Origin: Planctomycetota bacterium
GTDB taxonomy: Bacteria > Planctomycetota > Planctomycetia > Planctomycetales > Planctomycetaceae
Length of the DNA stretch: 7,336 nt
NCBI GenBank assembly: GCA_027622115.1
Contig: JAQBZS010000345.1
Coordinates: forward strand, 1-7,336
Direction of reading: 5' to 3'
The notes beneath the pieces are model-generated. The model searched no databases and was not told the origin of the DNA. It worked only from the letters and a program-made list of their open reading frames with translations. Below are positions 5,903-7,336 of this stretch, one piece after another (position 1 is the first letter of the stretch; each line of letters begins with the position of its first letter). Both the position numbers and the translations under genes were made by a program.

Positions 5903-6100
5903 ATGGCAGAAGGCACGATTAAGCGACTGACGGAAAAGGGATTTGGATTCATCGACAATGGAAGTGGGAAGGACATGTTCTTCCACATGTCGTCCCTTGA
6001 AGGCGTGCGGTACGACGAGCTCCAAGAGGGGCAACAAGTAACGTACAACGAAGGCCAAGGTCCGAAGGGACCGCGTGCCGAGAACGTACGATTGGTCTGA
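5903..6100 (+). CDS. csp: Cold-shock domain protein (CspA family)
   Basis: A 65-residue single cold-shock domain, the normal length for bacterial Csp proteins. Residues 12-17, KGFGFI, are the RNP1 motif, and MFFHMS at 25-30 takes the place of RNP2 (usually VFVHxS). The C-terminal GPKGPRAENVRLV matches the family ending (GPxAxNV). These proteins bind single-stranded RNA and DNA in the cytoplasm and act as RNA chaperones. The frame is also open from GTG 5894, but the ATG at 5903 is preferred: GGTGGAG lies just upstream (5893-5899) and the protein then begins MAEGTIK, as family members do. It is monocistronic, with a strong terminator about 40 nt after the stop. The Met at 25, where Val is usual, is a mild departure. 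Confidence 0.95.
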   Translation: MAEGTIKRLTEKGFGFIDNGSGKDMFFHMSSLEGVRYDELQEGQQVTYNEGQGPKGPRAENVRLV

Positions 6101-6140
6101 ACGAGTTCGCCCAGACAACGGATTTCAATGCGTGAACGTC

Positions 6141-6173
6141 AACGCCGTGAACCTCGGTTCGCGGCGTTTTCTT
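6141..6173 (+). terminator. Intrinsic terminator after the cold-shock gene
   Basis: AACGCCGTGAAC (6141-6152) pairs with GTTCGCGGCGTT (6157-6168) around the tetraloop CTCG. This gives a 12-bp stem with one T-G pair, followed by TTCTT. It is placed 40 nt after the csp stop and 24 nt before the next gene's start. Confidence 0.88.
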
Positions 6174-6196
6174 ATGCGCTGCCATTGGCTTGAGAA

Positions 6197-7234
6197 ATGA
6201 GACGCACCGTGACACTTCCAATCACCGACAATTCTTCCTTTCGTTGTTTCCGGATTCACAACAACGATGGCGAAATTCGCGGCCGTCTTGAGACCTCGCG
6301 GATCGCTGCGTTGCCCGCTGGCGACGTTCTGATTCGAGCGGCGTACTCCGACGTGAATTACAAAGATGCGCTCGCCGCGACGGGAACGGGGAAAATCATT
6401 CGCGACTTTCCCTTGATTGGCGGAATTGATGTTTCCGGTCGCGTCGTCCGTTCGACGGACAGTCGTTTCAAACTTGGCGATCCGGTTGTCGTCACGGGCT
6501 GCGGGATGGGAGAAAACCACGATGGCGGCTTCTCGGAGTTTGTCCGTGTTCCGGGCGATTGGGTTGTGCCGTTGCCGAAGCAACTGAATCTTGAAGAAGC
6601 AATGGCGATTGGAACGGCCGGTTTCACGGCGGCAATGGCGATCGACCGCATGGAACTGAACGGTCAAGACCCAAGTAACGGTCGCATTCTCGTGACCGGC
6701 TCGACGGGTGGCGTGGGCAGCATCGCCATCAACATGCTGCATCACCGTGGCTACGAAGTGACGGCACTCACCGGAAAGCGTGCTTCCGAAGAATATCTTC
6801 GCGAGTTGGGGGCGAACGAAATCCTCTTCCGCGACGAATTGGAGATGGGGCAACGGCATTTGGAAGGAGCAAAATTCGCGGGAGCGATCGACAGTCTCGG
6901 CGGCGATGTGCTGGCGTGGGTTACGCGAGTGATCGGGCCGTCAGGCAACATTGCCGTGATCGGACTCGCACGCGGGGTCGAGCTACACACCACGGTGATG
7001 CCGTTCATTTTGCGTGGGGTCAATTTGCTGGGGATCAACTCCGTCAACGTCACTCAAGAAAGACGTCAAAGAATTTGGAACCGCATCGCAACCGACTTGC
7101 GACCAACTCATTTGGATAGACACGTGACGCGTCGAGTGACTCTGGAAGAGTTGAGTAATGTGTTCGCAAGTTTCATCGACGGCAAAGTCGTCGGGAGAAC
7201 GGTTGTTACGATCTCGGACGACGAATCGCCTTAG
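6197..7234 (+). CDS. yhdH: YhdH/AcuI-type NADPH-dependent quinone oxidoreductase-like (acrylyl-CoA reductase family)
   Basis: A 345-residue medium-chain dehydrogenase/reductase. The N-terminal GroES-like part (about 15-130) has Y50SDVNYKDAL, FPLIGGIDVSGRV at 71-83 and GENHDGGFSEFVRVP at 105-119, all typical of the YhdH/YhfP group (TIGR02823). The Rossmann domain has VTGSTGGVGS at 166-175 and LTGKR at 191-195, which fits NADPH binding. The C-terminus ends with VVGRTVV. No zinc ligands are expected in this group and none are evident. Characterised relatives reduce acrylyl-CoA to propionyl-CoA, but the in vivo substrate here is not shown by sequence. The length is slightly above the usual ~325 because of an N-terminal extension of about 10 residues; a GTG at 6209 is an alternative start. 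The ATG at 6197 has only a weak GAG upstream. It lies 24 nt past a terminator, so it needs its own promoter or read-through. Confidence 0.92.
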   Translation: MRRTVTLPITDNSSFRCFRIHNNDGEIRGRLETSRIAALPAGDVLIRAAYSDVNYKDALAATGTGKIIRDFPLIGGIDVSGRVVRSTDSRFKLGDPVVVTGCGMGENHDGGFSEFVRVPGDWVVPLPKQLNLEEAMAIGTAGFTAAMAIDRMELNGQDPSNGRILVTGSTGGVGSIAINMLHHRGYEVTALTGKRASEEYLRELGANEILFRDELEMGQRHLEGAKFAGAIDSLGGDVLAWVTRVIGPSGNIAVIGLARGVELHTTVMPFILRGVNLLGINSVNVTQERRQRIWNRIATDLRPTHLDRHVTRRVTLEELSNVFASFIDGKVVGRTVVTISDDESP

Positions 7235-7267
7235 TTCGAGTTTGTCACGTTCTGGGGTCAGGCTTAC

Positions 7268-7336
7268 GAATTTCAGATTTGGCGGTTTGCCGTTGTTGGT
7301 GAATTCCACGTCGAACGACCGCCAAATCTGAAATTC
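7268..7336. repeat. Perfect 19-bp inverted repeat, probably the edge of a palindromic (REP-like) element
   Basis: The arm at 7268-7286 (GAATTTCAGATTTGGCGGT) is the exact reverse complement of 7318-7336, with a 32-nt spacer. The right arm ends at the last base of the window, so the stem may continue outside. The leader TCTGGGGTCAGGCTTAC (7251-7267) resembles the GGGGTCAGG-type text that I know next to REP-associated tyrosine transposase genes. There is no U-run visible, so it is not a simple terminator of the upstream oxidoreductase gene, although it could still end its transcript. Confidence 0.7.

Noticed and set aside
1..7336. CRISPR array or tandem repeats
   Set aside because: No regularly spaced repeats were found on reading the whole window; only the isolated short repeats reported above are present.

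Overview
The window looks like chromosomal DNA of a planctomycete, probably of the Pirellulaceae type. The grounds are a DUF1552 protein with a twin-arginine leader, a secreted serine hydrolase fused to a DUF4185-type domain, a TIGR03698-like clan AA aspartic protease, moderately high GC, and long gene-poor stretches between genes. The lineage is inferred from protein families I recognise; no rRNA or marker gene is present to confirm it.

Layout. Positions 1-246 (+) hold the C-terminal end of a tungsten-type aldehyde ferredoxin oxidoreductase. About 247-531 has no convincing gene and may belong to a dispersed repeat. Between about 532 and 1373 (-) lies a compact run of accessory genes and remnants. 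Read from the tRNA outwards, these are a hicA-like toxin stub, a clan AA aspartic protease, a 44-residue protein overlapping the protease by 8 nt, and the first ~56 residues of a type III restriction-type enzyme that is then cut off. The run sits directly 3' of an intact tRNA-Arg(UCU) gene (1458-1531, -), a classic landing place for islands. I read it as a decayed defence islet. No integrase or second att copy is visible.

Positions 1726-5293 (-) hold two genes in one direction, 43 nt apart: a Tat-type DUF1552 protein, then a 700-residue exported protein joining a beta-lactamase-like serine hydrolase to a DUF4185-like domain. They are probably co-transcribed and both act outside the cytoplasm. 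Positions 5294-5902 are non-coding. Position 5903 starts a cold-shock protein gene with a good ribosome binding site and a strong intrinsic terminator (6141-6173). Immediately after comes a YhdH/AcuI-type NADPH-dependent oxidoreductase (6197-7234). The window ends in a perfect 19-bp inverted repeat (7268-7336) that looks like the edge of a palindromic mobile or REP-like element; part of its leader has a second, inverted, imperfect copy at 5345-5361.

How the genes relate: the two exported proteins form the only clear metabolic or secretory unit. The protease, small protein and restriction fragment are joined by overlapping or abutting stop/start codons and were probably one translationally coupled unit. 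The cold-shock and oxidoreductase genes are ordinary housekeeping genes separated by a terminator.
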